Below, piece after piece: positions 16,346-24,940 of a DNA stretch of 64,000 nucleotides. The position numbers were made by a program, and so were the translations under genes. The DNA lies in contig NZ_MSYM01000013.1 of the NCBI RefSeq assembly GCF_001938565.1, positions 63,496 to 127,495 on the forward strand, written 5' to 3'. The first letter of the stretch is position 1, and each line of letters opens with the position of its first letter. Origin of the DNA: Rhodoferax antarcticus ANT.BR (lineage in GTDB: Bacteria; Pseudomonadota; Gammaproteobacteria; Burkholderiales; Burkholderiaceae_C). Under the pieces are notes generated by a model, which was given only the letters and a program-made list of their open reading frames with translations, was not told the origin of the DNA and ran no database searches.

Positions 16346-17623
16346 TTAAAGCTCCAGCGTCAAAGGCGTTTTGGGCGTGCAGACGCACATCAGGCAGTTG
16401 CCCGGATCGGGGTCAAAGTCCGGGGCTTGGGCGTAGCTCACTTCACCGTGCCGAATGCTGGTTTGGCAACTGCCGCAACTCCCGGCACGGCAACCTGAGT
16501 CCACCGCAATGCCAAGGGTCTCAGCAAAAGCCAGCAAATTGCCGCTGCCCGGTTGCCACGCCTCCTGTCTGCCGGATTTCGCAAAAGTCACCATCACGGC
16601 GGTGTCTGCGCTCGGCGCTGGCGCGGCAGCACCAGGCGCCAACGCTGCACTTTTGCGTTTCACGCAAGCTGGGCCAAAGGCTTCAAAGTGAATGCGTGCG
16701 TCGGGCACCCCCCAGTCCTCCAGCGCCGGGACCAGGCTGGCCAACATCGGCGTCGGGCCGCACAGATAGAAGTGATAGGGCTTCAGTGGCAGCAGACGGC
16801 GCAGAAGATCTATGTCAACGCGGCCTTGATGCTGGTATTTGCTGCCGAGCGCAGTGCCCTTGTCGGTGTCACTGAGGCAGAAGTAAAGGTGGAAGTTGCT
16901 GTGCAGGTCTGCCAGGGCTTCCAAGTGCGCGTGTGCCATCAGCTCCTGGTCATGGCGTGCGCCATAAAACAGCCAGACTTCGCGCTCTGGCCGCTCAGCG
17001 ATGCACCAGTTCACCATGCTCAGCATCGGTGTGATGCCGATGCCGCCGCCCAGCAGTACCACCGGTGCATCACTGTGGTCGATATGAAAATGCCCTGCAG
17101 GCGCACGCACCTGTAAAAGGCTGTCCAGGTGCACTAGGTCGTGGAAAAAATTCGATGAACGCCCGGGTGGATGAGCGCTGTTGGGTGGTGCAGGTGCGCG
17201 TTTGATTGATATGCGGTAACCGTTGGAGCGCGGTCCGTCCGAGAGCGAATAACAGCGTGTGATGGACTCAGTGCCGCCCTGGAGTGAGGCAATAGCCAAC
17301 CGAAAGGTCAGGTACTGACCCGGCATGAAGGCGGGTAGCGGCTGGCCGTCTTGCGGTGCTAGATGAAACGAACAAATGTCCTGGCTGGCGTTCTCCATCA
17401 CTTTGTGGGTCACCTTGAAGGCGCGCCAGCCAGCCCAAGCGGCAGCCACCGGCCCGGAGTCGACCGGGTCGTCGTTAAGTTTGCCGGGCAGGCCAGCATC
17501 AATGACCGTGGTGCGTAACGCCTCGTAAGTCTGCCAATGCCGCCAAAAGCCGATGGTCATGTAGATGGCCAGTTGCAGCAGGATGGCACCAACAATCCAG
17601 AGCAGCAGATGGAGCGAGGTCAT
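16346..17623 (-). CDS. FAD/NAD(P)-binding oxidoreductase with C-terminal 2Fe-2S ferredoxin domain
   Basis: Protein of 425 residues. An N-terminal membrane helix (about residues 4-24) is followed by a ferredoxin-NADP reductase module: FAD-binding RCYSLSD near residue 133 and NAD(P)-binding GGGIGITPM at 202-210, then FYLCGPTPML. A plant-type 2Fe-2S domain closes the protein, with Cys378, Cys383, Cys386 and Cys410 or 413. The domain order is that of phenol hydroxylase or Hcr reductases, but the membrane anchor is unusual. It heads an operon with the cytochrome b-like and octaheme genes, so it most likely oxidises NAD(P)H in the cytoplasm and feeds one-electron steps into the membrane. Confidence 0.88.
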   Translation of the reverse strand: MTSLHLLLWIVGAILLQLAIYMTIGFWRHWQTYEALRTTVIDAGLPGKLNDDPVDSGPVAAAWAGWRAFKVTHKVMENASQDICSFHLAPQDGQPLPAFMPGQYLTFRLAIASLQGGTESITRCYSLSDGPRSNGYRISIKRAPAPPNSAHPPGRSSNFFHDLVHLDSLLQVRAPAGHFHIDHSDAPVVLLGGGIGITPMLSMVNWCIAERPEREVWLFYGARHDQELMAHAHLEALADLHSNFHLYFCLSDTDKGTALGSKYQHQGRVDIDLLRRLLPLKPYHFYLCGPTPMLASLVPALEDWGVPDARIHFEAFGPACVKRKSAALAPGAAAPAPSADTAVMVTFAKSGRQEAWQPGSGNLLAFAETLGIAVDSGCRAGSCGSCQTSIRHGEVSYAQAPDFDPDPGNCLMCVCTPKTPLTLEL

Positions 17624-17835
17624 GTGACCGCCCTTTGGGCTTGCCAGGCCCCAGCCTCAGATGTGAGAAACACGTTGCGTCCCTTTTTCTTGTCGAATTG
17701 ACAAAAGTTTAGGCTTGCTGTCTTAAGTAACTCTTAACACCATCAGGGGCAAGCGCGGTGGCGCCGTGGCACCAGTTAAGAGGGCCTAAGGTATGCCTGC
17801 GAACATCGGCCCCGAAAAAACAAACTGTCTCCACC

Positions 17836-18830
17836 ATGATTTCTGATCTGCCAACCCGCTTACTGACACCGAAACGATTGTTATGGGCCTCCATTGCGGT
17901 GGCGGTAATCACCATCACCTTGAAAACGCTGGCTTGGTACGTCACGGATTGCGTGGGTTTGTTATCCGACGCGATGGAGTCGTTTGTCAATCTGGCCAGT
18001 GCTGTTTTCGCTCTGCTGATGGTGACCATTGCGCAGCGACCGGCTGACGAGGAGCACCCCTACGGCCACCACAAGGCGGAATATTTTTCGTCCGGCTTCG
18101 AAGGAATTTGGATTGTCGGCGTGGCGTTCGGCATCATCTGGGCGGCAACGTCGAGGTTATTTGATCCACAGCCGCTACAGGATCTGGCTGGGGCCTGGCT
18201 TTGTCGGTACTGAGCTGCGCACTCAACGGGTTGCTGGCCTGGGTGATGTTCAGCGCCGCAAAGCAGCACCGGTCGATTGCAGTGGAGGCCGACGCCAGGC
18301 ACCTGCTCACCGATGTCTGGACTTCGGTAGGTGTGGTGGTGGGTCTGGTAGGCGTGGCCATGACGGGCTGGCTTTGGCTGGACGCGTTGGCGGCTATTGG
18401 GGTGGCGCTGAATATTCTCTGGGAAGGTGGCCACCTGGTGTGGCGCTCAGCGCAAGGCTTGACGGATGAAGCGGTCGAACCCGAGGTTCTAACGCAAATT
18501 CAACAGACGATGGCGTCCTTTGACCAGCAAACCATCCGGTTTGACCATGTCATGACGCGTCGCTGCGGCCAGCGCCGCTTCGTGGATCTGCACATGCATA
18601 TGCCGTCGGGCTGGAAGCTGGGGCGCGCTGCGGCTGTCAGAACCGAGGTAGAGCAGGCGCTCATGCAGGCGGTGCCCGGTCTGAGCGCCACCATTCAACT
18701 GTTACCCACCGAAGTGACGTGCAATGTTCACCGCAAAAATTCTGACCCAGACGGCCCTAGGCAGGGTGATTGGGTTATGCGACCGGGCTTCAGGGTGAAA
18801 GGCGCGCGCCGACAGCTACGGGCGTACTGA
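17836..18830 (+). pseudogene. cation diffusion facilitator, frameshifted
   Basis: Reading 17836-18190 gives the N-terminal half of a FieF/MntE-like metal efflux protein, with LLSDAMESFVN (membrane metal site) and HPYGHHKAEYFSS. The second half continues in another frame up to 18830 with ADARHLLTDVWTSVGVVVG (second half of the metal site) and the cytoplasmic domain (FVDLHMHMPSGWKLGRAA). The break falls in GGGG at 18190-18193; adding one G restores a continuous frame (GLALSVLSCALNG). It is either a real one-base deletion or a sequencing error in the homopolymer. The last 25 codons run into an inverted repeat, giving an atypical tail. Confidence 0.82.
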
Positions 18831-18887
18831 TTCATCCGTTTTGCGTGTGATTTCACCCCGAAGCCGCATGCGCATAACCCAGTCGCC
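18764..18887. repeat. long inverted repeat, 37-bp imperfect arms
   Basis: Left arm 18764-18800 and right arm 18851-18887 are inverted copies (for example GGGTTATGCG ... GGCTTC.GGGTGAAA), separated by 50 bases. About 30 of 37 positions match. The left arm encodes the end of the cation diffusion facilitator (GDWVMRPGFRVK). It looks like a REP-type palindromic element. Confidence 0.8.
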
Positions 18888-19022
18888 ATGCCGGGTTTGA
18901 CATGAAGCATCACGAATGACGAATGAAGCATTGATTTCGAGAGCAACCACAACACTTTGAATCGCCCCCTGAATCCACCGCACAGACCAGGGGTTTTCTG
19001 GTGGTGAGGGCATAATTTCTGG

Positions 19023-20117
19023 ATGACACCGCTCACCCACCACGACATTCTGGGCCTGGTTGAACCGTTCACCCGCAGCGGCCACCAGCTTGACCTGGCG
19101 GCCAGCGACCGCATCCAGCGCTGCCTGGTGTTCAAGCCCAGAATCTCTAGCGGCTCAGTCACCGCCACCACCCAAAACAGCTCGATCATCAGCCCGGTTC
19201 CAACCGATGCTCTGGCGTTGACCGACACGCTGGCGCTGGACTGCCTGGGCGCTGACAACTTTGTACTCAAACGCACCCTGACTCACCCTGACGGTCTGGC
19301 GGCCACCCTGGTGATCAAAGGCGCAGACACGGCCAGCCTGCTGGCCAACGTGGAGGCGGTTGACCCGCACGCCCCGTTCAGATCAGGCGAGGGTTGGCAG
19401 ATGGCCTGCAGCTACCGGCTGGAGCCCGGGCACAGCGCCAGCCAGGCGTCTGTTACCAGTCCGCCAGCTAGCAAGCCCGGCATGCTGCTGACCAGCGGTG
19501 TGGTGAAGGTGGCGGGCCTGACATTGCTGCTAAAAATGCCCGGCGTGACGGGTTATCCGGCTGAACTGGAGATCACCGCCAACGCTGCCATTGATCTGCC
19601 GGATGACTTGCTGCAGGTGCTGGGCCGGGACTGGGCGCGTCTGGAGCGCGGTGCCAAAAGCTGGAAGAGTACGCTGAAAATTCGCGGCAAAGAACCCGAG
19701 CGCATGCGTCTTGCGCAAGACAAGCTGGAGACCGCCGCCCGGCACTTGGTGCTGACGCTGTCCCAACCACCAGCATCTTTTGCGCGTCAGCAGGCGGCTG
19801 CGCGCTGGAGGGTGGCCGGCCGGCGTTCTGTGCCGATGCTGACCCTGGTGGGGTTGCTACTGGCTTCACTGGCTGTGCCCTACTTGGGCATCGCGCCGGA
19901 TTCGGTTTATTGGATGTTGATCTTCAACGCGCCGCCGCTGCTGCTGCTGTGGGGCTTCAGCCTGCGTGAGATGCCGCAGTTTGCTCTGCCGCGCCCGCCC
20001 AAGCGGCTGACTGCGGCAAGTTGGTGGCCGGTGGCGCCAGCCGCGTCTGCGGTGATGCCCTCCAGCCAGCCCAGCCCAGCCACCACTGCTACTACCGCGC
20101 TCGTCGGGCAACCCTGA
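19023..20117 (+). CDS. membrane-anchored protein of unknown family, paralog A of the MoxR cassette
   Basis: Protein of 364 residues that I do not recognise. The first ~265 residues are predicted soluble, starting LTHHDILGLVEPFTRSG and IQRCLVFKP. Near residues 275-325 there are two hydrophobic segments (VPMLTLVGLLLASLAVPYLG and YWMLIFNAPPLLLLWGF), then a Pro/Ala/Ser/Thr-rich tail. No signal peptide is present, so the main domain should be cytoplasmic. The gene three positions downstream (22780-23751) is a clear paralog, sharing the start, TSGVV.V..LTL, DLL.VLG..W..L, PP..F and ARWRV..RR..P.LT. Compared with it, A has an insertion of about 25 residues after FKP. It is the first gene of a four-gene set with MoxR and a VWA protein. 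Confidence 0.8.
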   Translation: MTPLTHHDILGLVEPFTRSGHQLDLAASDRIQRCLVFKPRISSGSVTATTQNSSIISPVPTDALALTDTLALDCLGADNFVLKRTLTHPDGLAATLVIKGADTASLLANVEAVDPHAPFRSGEGWQMACSYRLEPGHSASQASVTSPPASKPGMLLTSGVVKVAGLTLLLKMPGVTGYPAELEITANAAIDLPDDLLQVLGRDWARLERGAKSWKSTLKIRGKEPERMRLAQDKLETAARHLVLTLSQPPASFARQQAAARWRVAGRRSVPMLTLVGLLLASLAVPYLGIAPDSVYWMLIFNAPPLLLLWGFSLREMPQFALPRPPKRLTAASWWPVAPAASAVMPSSQPSPATTATTALVGQP

Positions 20118-20230
20118 TGATTTTCAGGACCGCAAGATCAAGACCACAGGATCAAGACCATACGATTGATACAAAACGCTGCAACCACACTGGGGCGGCT
20201 CTGCAACAGTCCTGGACAACAAGGTAAAAC

Positions 20231-21340
20231 ATGCTCGGTAACCCCATGAACATCCCGCCCGTCTCGATTGCCGCTGCCAAGGCCGCGCTGATCGAGCAAT
20301 ACGCTGACGACACGCTGCGCCGACGCGCCACCATGCTGTGGGGCACACGGGGTGTAGGCAAGTCGTCCATCGTGCGACAGGTGGCAGAGCATTTCAAGGT
20401 GCCGCTGGTTGATTTGCGCCTGACCACTATTGAGCCGGTGGACATTCGGGGTGCCATCTATGCCGACGACAAGCTGGCGAAAACCGTGTGGTTTCCGCCC
20501 GAGTTTTTACCTTCGCCATCCGACCCGGCGGGCATTTTGTTTCTGGACGAGCTCACCGCCGCAGACAAGCGGCTGCAGGTGTCGGCCTACTCGCTGATTC
20601 TGGACCGGCGCGTGGGTAACTACCACCTGCCTGATGGTTGGCAAGTGGTGGCCGCCGGCAACGCCAGTTTTCACGATGCGGTCAGCAACGACATGGGCAC
20701 CGCGCTGGCCGACCGCATGTTCCACTTCAACGTGCAAACCGTGATTGACGCCTTTCTGGCCCACGCCATGTCGCAGGACTTTGCCCCCGAGGTGATGGCT
20801 TATTTGCGTGTGCGGCCTGACAAGCTCGACGACACGCAATCGCAGCTGGCCAATGACTACCTGATAGGTGCCAGCCCGCGCGGTTGGGAAGACATCTCCA
20901 ACGTACTCACGTCGGGCTTGTCGGAATCTGCCAAACGCATCTTTGTGCAGGGCCGCATCGGCGCGGCCAATGCCGCCGAGTTTTTTGGGGTGCTGCGCGA
21001 AATTCAGGCGGCAGTAGATGTGGTTCGGCTGCTGGCGGCCAAACGCGGCGCTGACACCACCGCCTTGCTGCCCAAAACGCTGGACGGGCTCTACGGCACC
21101 ATTTACGGCTTGCTGGCCGCTTGTCGCGATGAGCCCACGGTGAGCCGCGCGCTGGAGATCATCGAGCAATTTGTCGACATCCGCAGCAACGCAGCGCTGC
21201 CCATTGTGGAAGGCCAGACGCTGGCGATGGAACTGTTGATGCAGCGCGCGTTGGAAAGCGGCCTGGAAGCCGCCATTCTGGACAGCCCCGCCTACGCCCG
21301 CTACACCGAGCGGCGCGCCAAAGAGGACAAACGTGCCTGA
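20231..21340 (+). CDS. MoxR-type AAA+ ATPase
   Basis: AAA+ ATPase of 369 residues. Walker A is GTRGVGKS at residues 38-45, Walker B ILFLDEL at 102-108, sensor 1 VAAGN, and the arginine-finger region ALADRMFHF is present. MoxR proteins work with VWA-domain partners to assemble or remodel metal-containing enzymes or other targets. The start at 20231 has AAGGT upstream; ATG 20246 is an alternative. It overlaps the metallopeptidase/VWA gene by 8 bases, so the two products are made together. The C-terminal half (residues about 190-369) is helical and not otherwise recognised. Confidence 0.9.
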   Translation: MLGNPMNIPPVSIAAAKAALIEQYADDTLRRRATMLWGTRGVGKSSIVRQVAEHFKVPLVDLRLTTIEPVDIRGAIYADDKLAKTVWFPPEFLPSPSDPAGILFLDELTAADKRLQVSAYSLILDRRVGNYHLPDGWQVVAAGNASFHDAVSNDMGTALADRMFHFNVQTVIDAFLAHAMSQDFAPEVMAYLRVRPDKLDDTQSQLANDYLIGASPRGWEDISNVLTSGLSESAKRIFVQGRIGAANAAEFFGVLREIQAAVDVVRLLAAKRGADTTALLPKTLDGLYGTIYGLLAACRDEPTVSRALEIIEQFVDIRSNAALPIVEGQTLAMELLMQRALESGLEAAILDSPAYARYTERRAKEDKRA

Positions 21341-22772
21341 CAGCCTGCCTGCCCTGGCGGTGCCGGTGGACGTGCCAGCGGACGCCCCCTACCGGCATCG
21401 CGGCACCCGCGCGGTGGCGCGTATGGTCGAGTTTGCGCCGTCCACCGGTGGCCTGGCACTGTGGGTGAAGCACCAGAACATGCAAGAGCTGCAAGCCTTT
21501 TTGGCAAAACCCCAAGTCCAGGCCTCTAGCCCTTATGTAGTAACCGATGGCTGCACTATTTTTTATAGCGCCGAGTTTGAAGGCCTGCCGCTACCGGAGC
21601 AGGTGGGCCACATCGCCCACGAGGTGCTGCACATTGCGCTGCGTCACCCGCAGCGTTATCTGGACCTGAAACACCTGCTGGGCGATGTCGATTTGCCGCT
21701 GTTCAACCTCTGCGCCGACGCCATCGTCAACAGTGCGCTCAGCCACCTGACCTGGCTGAAGCTGCCGCAGGGTTCGGTGTATCTGGACAAGTTGCTGAAA
21801 ACTTCGTTGCAACTGGACCAGCCGTTGGACAAAGCCTTGCTGCAGTGGGATGTGGAAACCCTCTACCGAGCGGTGGATGACCGTGCGGCGCAGCCCAAAC
21901 GCGGCAACGTTCAGAGCAACAGCAGTAGCGCCGCAGCGCAAAAGCAGTCCAGCCAAGGCCAGTCGTCCAACAAAACCAGTGCCAACGGCCAAACGGGTCA
22001 GGCCAGCGGGCAGGCCAAAGCCACGGACGGCCAGCGCGCCGCGCGGGCCATGGTGCTGAGTCGACCGTCCCAAGCCGACCTGATTCCCGGCCCCGAGACA
22101 GAAGGCGCACCCGAATCCGAGGCCGAGCAAGCGCGCGAGTGGAGCGAGCGCATCACCCGCGCCCACGCCGGTGACGGCGCGCACTCCATGCTGCGCGCCC
22201 TGCTGGCAGACCTGCCCAAAACCCGCACGCCGTGGGAGCAGGTGCTGCGCACCCAACTGGCGCGCAGCCTCTCCCATGAGCCTGAGCTGTCATGGTCGCG
22301 CCCGTCGCGCTCCTACCTGGCCAATCAGGGGCGCAGCGGCCCGCACCACCGCATGCCGTTTGAACCCGGAACCAGCCCGAGCCGCACGGTGGCGCGCCTG
22401 GTGCTGGTGGTGGATGTCTCGGGCTCGATTGATGACGACTTGATGCAGCGTTTTGCCCGCGAGATCGAAGCCATCACCCGCCGCCTGGCCGCAGGCATCA
22501 CCCTGGTGCTGGGCGACAACCGGGTGCAGCGCGTGGAAAGCTATCTTCCTGGCCGCTCCAAACTCAGCGACATCCAGTTCAAGGGCGGCGGTGGCACTGA
22601 CTTCACCCCGCTGCTGGAAGAAGCCGAGCGGCATCACCCCGACATCATCGTGGTGCTGACCGATCTGGACGGACCGGTGCGCCACCAGCCGCGCTGCCCG
22701 GTGTTGTGGGCGGTGCCGCAGGCTTATGCCTTGGCGGCACAGCCGTTCGGGCGCAAACTTGTGCTGAGTTGA
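21333..22772 (+). CDS. DUF2201-type metallopeptidase with C-terminal VWA-like domain
   Basis: Protein of 479 residues with a GTG start that overlaps moxR. Residues about 20-190 form a predicted zinc-peptidase domain of the DUF2201 N-terminal kind, with HEVLHIALRH (HEVLH at 96-100, further His at 104) and NLCADAIVN downstream. The middle (about 190-270) is a low-complexity Ser/Gln/Ala linker. The C-terminal domain is VWA-like with the metal-site motif DVSGS (361-365), the Thr in GGTDFTPLL and LTDLDG. MoxR plus such a protein is a recognised pairing whose substrates are mostly unknown. The segment around 21517-21568 is partly repeat-like but encodes family-conserved residues. Confidence 0.87.
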   Translation: MPDSLPALAVPVDVPADAPYRHRGTRAVARMVEFAPSTGGLALWVKHQNMQELQAFLAKPQVQASSPYVVTDGCTIFYSAEFEGLPLPEQVGHIAHEVLHIALRHPQRYLDLKHLLGDVDLPLFNLCADAIVNSALSHLTWLKLPQGSVYLDKLLKTSLQLDQPLDKALLQWDVETLYRAVDDRAAQPKRGNVQSNSSSAAAQKQSSQGQSSNKTSANGQTGQASGQAKATDGQRAARAMVLSRPSQADLIPGPETEGAPESEAEQAREWSERITRAHAGDGAHSMLRALLADLPKTRTPWEQVLRTQLARSLSHEPELSWSRPSRSYLANQGRSGPHHRMPFEPGTSPSRTVARLVLVVDVSGSIDDDLMQRFAREIEAITRRLAAGITLVLGDNRVQRVESYLPGRSKLSDIQFKGGGGTDFTPLLEEAERHHPDIIVVLTDLDGPVRHQPRCPVLWAVPQAYALAAQPFGRKLVLS

Positions 22773-22779
22773 GCCCGAC

Positions 22780-23751
22780 ATGACCGCTGCGCCACTCACG
22801 CACCACGACATCCTGGCACTGGTGGCGCCGTTCACCCGCAGTGGCCGCCATGTGGATTTGCCGGCCTGTGACCGCATTCAACGACGCGTGGTGTTCAAGC
22901 CGCTGGAGCACGCCACCGGGGCGCCTGAGTTGTCTGGCCTGCGTGAACTGCTGGAGTTGGAAAAATTCGGGACGAGCACCTACCGCCTGACCCGCACCTT
23001 GGTCCTGCCCAGCGGCATGAAGGCAAGGCTGCAGGCCACGGGCAGGGAGCCCGCTGAGTTGCTGCGCCGGGTGGATGCGGTTGCTGCCGACCAGCATTTC
23101 CAGACGGGTGAAGGTTTTGTGGTGGCACACCATGACGCTTTGCTTCCGGATGCACAGATCCCCTCTCTGACCAGCGGTGTGGTGCAGGTTGGTGAGCTGA
23201 CCTTGACCATGACCGTGTCTGCGGTGCGCAGCGTCTCGGCGGATGTGCTGTTGGCTGCCCCGCCGGGCCAGACGCTTGACATTCCGCATGATTTGCTGGC
23301 TGTGTTGGGCTGGGCCTGGTCGCCACTGACGCGTACACCTCAAGGCTGGACCGGCAAGTATCGCCTGCGCGGCACACCGACCCAACGCACCAGCCGCGCA
23401 GAGCGGGCGCTGCAGCGTGTGGCGATGCATCTGGCGCAGACCCTGGCCGCGCCCCCAAGCCACTTTCACGACCAGCATTTGGCGGCCCGCTGGCGCGTGG
23501 TGTTTCGCCGTGCCATTCCCATCCTGACACCGATCTTCCTACTGATCACCTTGTTGCTGATGCCAAAGCTGACGCTGGACGGTAGGCCCGGCTTGTGGAC
23601 GCTGGTTTACCAGTTGCCTACGGTGTTGATTGCCATCAGTTTCATGACACAAGATTTGGCACGATTTGAAATGCCGCGCTGGCCGCACCGCGCCAGCGCC
23701 GTCAGTTGGCTACAACTGCGTGTCGCCGGTGTCGTGCCCAAAGTGATTTGA
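22780..23751 (+). CDS. membrane-anchored protein of unknown family, paralog B of the MoxR cassette
   Basis: Protein of 323 residues, paralog of the one at 19023-20117. It begins with PLTHHDILALVAPFTRSG and DRIQRRVVFKPLE and ends with two hydrophobic segments (about residues 248-296: PIFLLITLLLMPKL and LVYQLPTVLIAISFM). The soluble part before them is predicted cytoplasmic, since there is no signal peptide. It starts 7 bases after the VWA gene, so it belongs to the same operon. The two paralogs bracket MoxR and VWA, suggesting a heteromeric membrane platform for the ATPase. Function unknown; no catalytic motif seen. Confidence 0.82.
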   Translation: MTAAPLTHHDILALVAPFTRSGRHVDLPACDRIQRRVVFKPLEHATGAPELSGLRELLELEKFGTSTYRLTRTLVLPSGMKARLQATGREPAELLRRVDAVAADQHFQTGEGFVVAHHDALLPDAQIPSLTSGVVQVGELTLTMTVSAVRSVSADVLLAAPPGQTLDIPHDLLAVLGWAWSPLTRTPQGWTGKYRLRGTPTQRTSRAERALQRVAMHLAQTLAAPPSHFHDQHLAARWRVVFRRAIPILTPIFLLITLLLMPKLTLDGRPGLWTLVYQLPTVLIAISFMTQDLARFEMPRWPHRASAVSWLQLRVAGVVPKVI

Positions 23752-23790
23752 TTTGGGTTTGTACGCAGCATTAGCGCATGCGGCTGGCAC

Positions 23791-23824
23791 CAGCGCAAGC
23801 GTCAGGTGCCAGCGCAAGCGTCAG
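23791..23824. repeat. 15-bp direct repeat, two copies
   Basis: CAGCGCAAGCGTCAG at 23791-23805 and again at 23810-23824, flanked by GGCACC/GGTGCC and GCGGCTG/CAGCCGC, which can also pair. It covers the end of the HDOD-like gene and may act as a terminator hairpin for the converging genes. Confidence 0.7.
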
Positions 23825-24800
23825 CCGCGTGTTCCGGTATTGCGGAAGGTCTTTCAGTGCGTTCCGGCGACCCCGCCACCGAAGCGGCTTCCAGCATCGG
23901 GTGGTCGATCTTGTGCAGAAAGCCCAGCGTGGCGTGTAGTGAGTTGTTCAGTAGTCGGGCAATCTCCTTCACGTCATCGGGCACGGCGGCGTTGTCCCAG
24001 TCCACCGCGGTATGGCGCGCCAAACGCACCGCCAGCACCACACATCTGACGTTGCTGCGCCTGGCGTTGCGGTTGTCGCTGATGTTGATCAGCAGTTCGG
24101 GCAAGTGCCACAGCTTCATCAGCGCCTGGCGCAAATCTGCCATCTCAACACCCAGCACCTCTTTCTGGATGAGGCTGGAGCGCAAGGTGCTGTCAGCGGC
24201 CTGGGCGTCGCGAATCTTGACCGCAAGCACGGGCGCATGCAGCCAGACCAGCATCTCGGCAAAGTCGTTCAGAAACGCAGCCTGGTGGATGATGGTTGCA
24301 TCGGTATCGCCCCGATGCACTGCAAACCCAAGTGCAAACTGTCCGGCACGCTCTGCTCTTAGTAGCAAAGTCTGTAGACCCTGGCGAGCCTCGGGTTGGT
24401 CAGCCAGCCAGTCCTCCACAGTGCGCTGCGGGCCAAAGTGGCGGAAAAACGGCGAGATGCCCATCAACACCAATGACGTGGTGATTGACTCGGTCTGTGT
24501 GGCGTGGCTGGGTTTGCGCAGGCCAGCGGCAAAAGACAGCACTTTAAGCGTCATCAACGGATCGGCCTGAATCACCGAGGTGAGCATGTTCGCATCCACA
24601 TCGTCTTCCCTGGCGCGCAGTTCTTCCAGCGCCGCAGCGGTTGCGGCCAGCACCGGAATCTCGGCTTGCATGAAATAGTGTGTCCAGGCGCCAATGTGCG
24701 CCAAGGCTGTCTTTATATAGGTGGCAGGCGGTGGCGCCGGCGCAATGGGTATAGCCGGTACAGCCGTGGCAGCGCCGCTCTGGGGGGTGTCATCGGTCAT
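23802..24800 (-). CDS. HDOD domain-like protein
   Basis: Protein of 332 residues. After a Pro/Ala-rich N-terminal stretch it shows an HDOD-like helical domain (residues about 45-280), including EIPVLAATAAALEELRAREDD, VIQADPLMTLKVLSFAA, the helix IIHQAAFLNDFAEMLVWLHAP and LRQALMKLWHLPELL. HDOD domains are HD-like but lack the metal ligands and are found in signalling proteins. I chose ATG 24800, with GAGG 5 bases upstream, over the open frame to 24929. It converges on the MoxR cassette and diverges from selD. Partner and role unknown. Confidence 0.75.
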   Translation of the reverse strand: MTDDTPQSGAATAVPAIPIAPAPPPATYIKTALAHIGAWTHYFMQAEIPVLAATAAALEELRAREDDVDANMLTSVIQADPLMTLKVLSFAAGLRKPSHATQTESITTSLVLMGISPFFRHFGPQRTVEDWLADQPEARQGLQTLLLRAERAGQFALGFAVHRGDTDATIIHQAAFLNDFAEMLVWLHAPVLAVKIRDAQAADSTLRSSLIQKEVLGVEMADLRQALMKLWHLPELLINISDNRNARRSNVRCVVLAVRLARHTAVDWDNAAVPDDVKEIARLLNNSLHATLGFLHKIDHPMLEAASVAGSPERTERPSAIPEHAADACAGT

Positions 24801-24940
24801 GGGTGTCCTCGTTTTTGGCGTGGGCGGGAGTATCTGCGCAGCAGTCTGGCGGGTCAAGCCAGGCTGGGCTCGGTTGCTCACCTTTTTATCGGCTGCAGCC
24901 GCCGGATAATGAGGTTTTTCCCTTATCACTCAGGATTTTT

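Noticed and set aside
21517..21568. Interspersed repeat copy within the metallopeptidase/VWA gene
   Set aside because: Part of the pattern is present (CTCTAGCCCTTATGTAG and ATTTTTTATAG), but it encodes TDGCTIFYSAEF, which is conserved in this protein family, so similarity may be chance.
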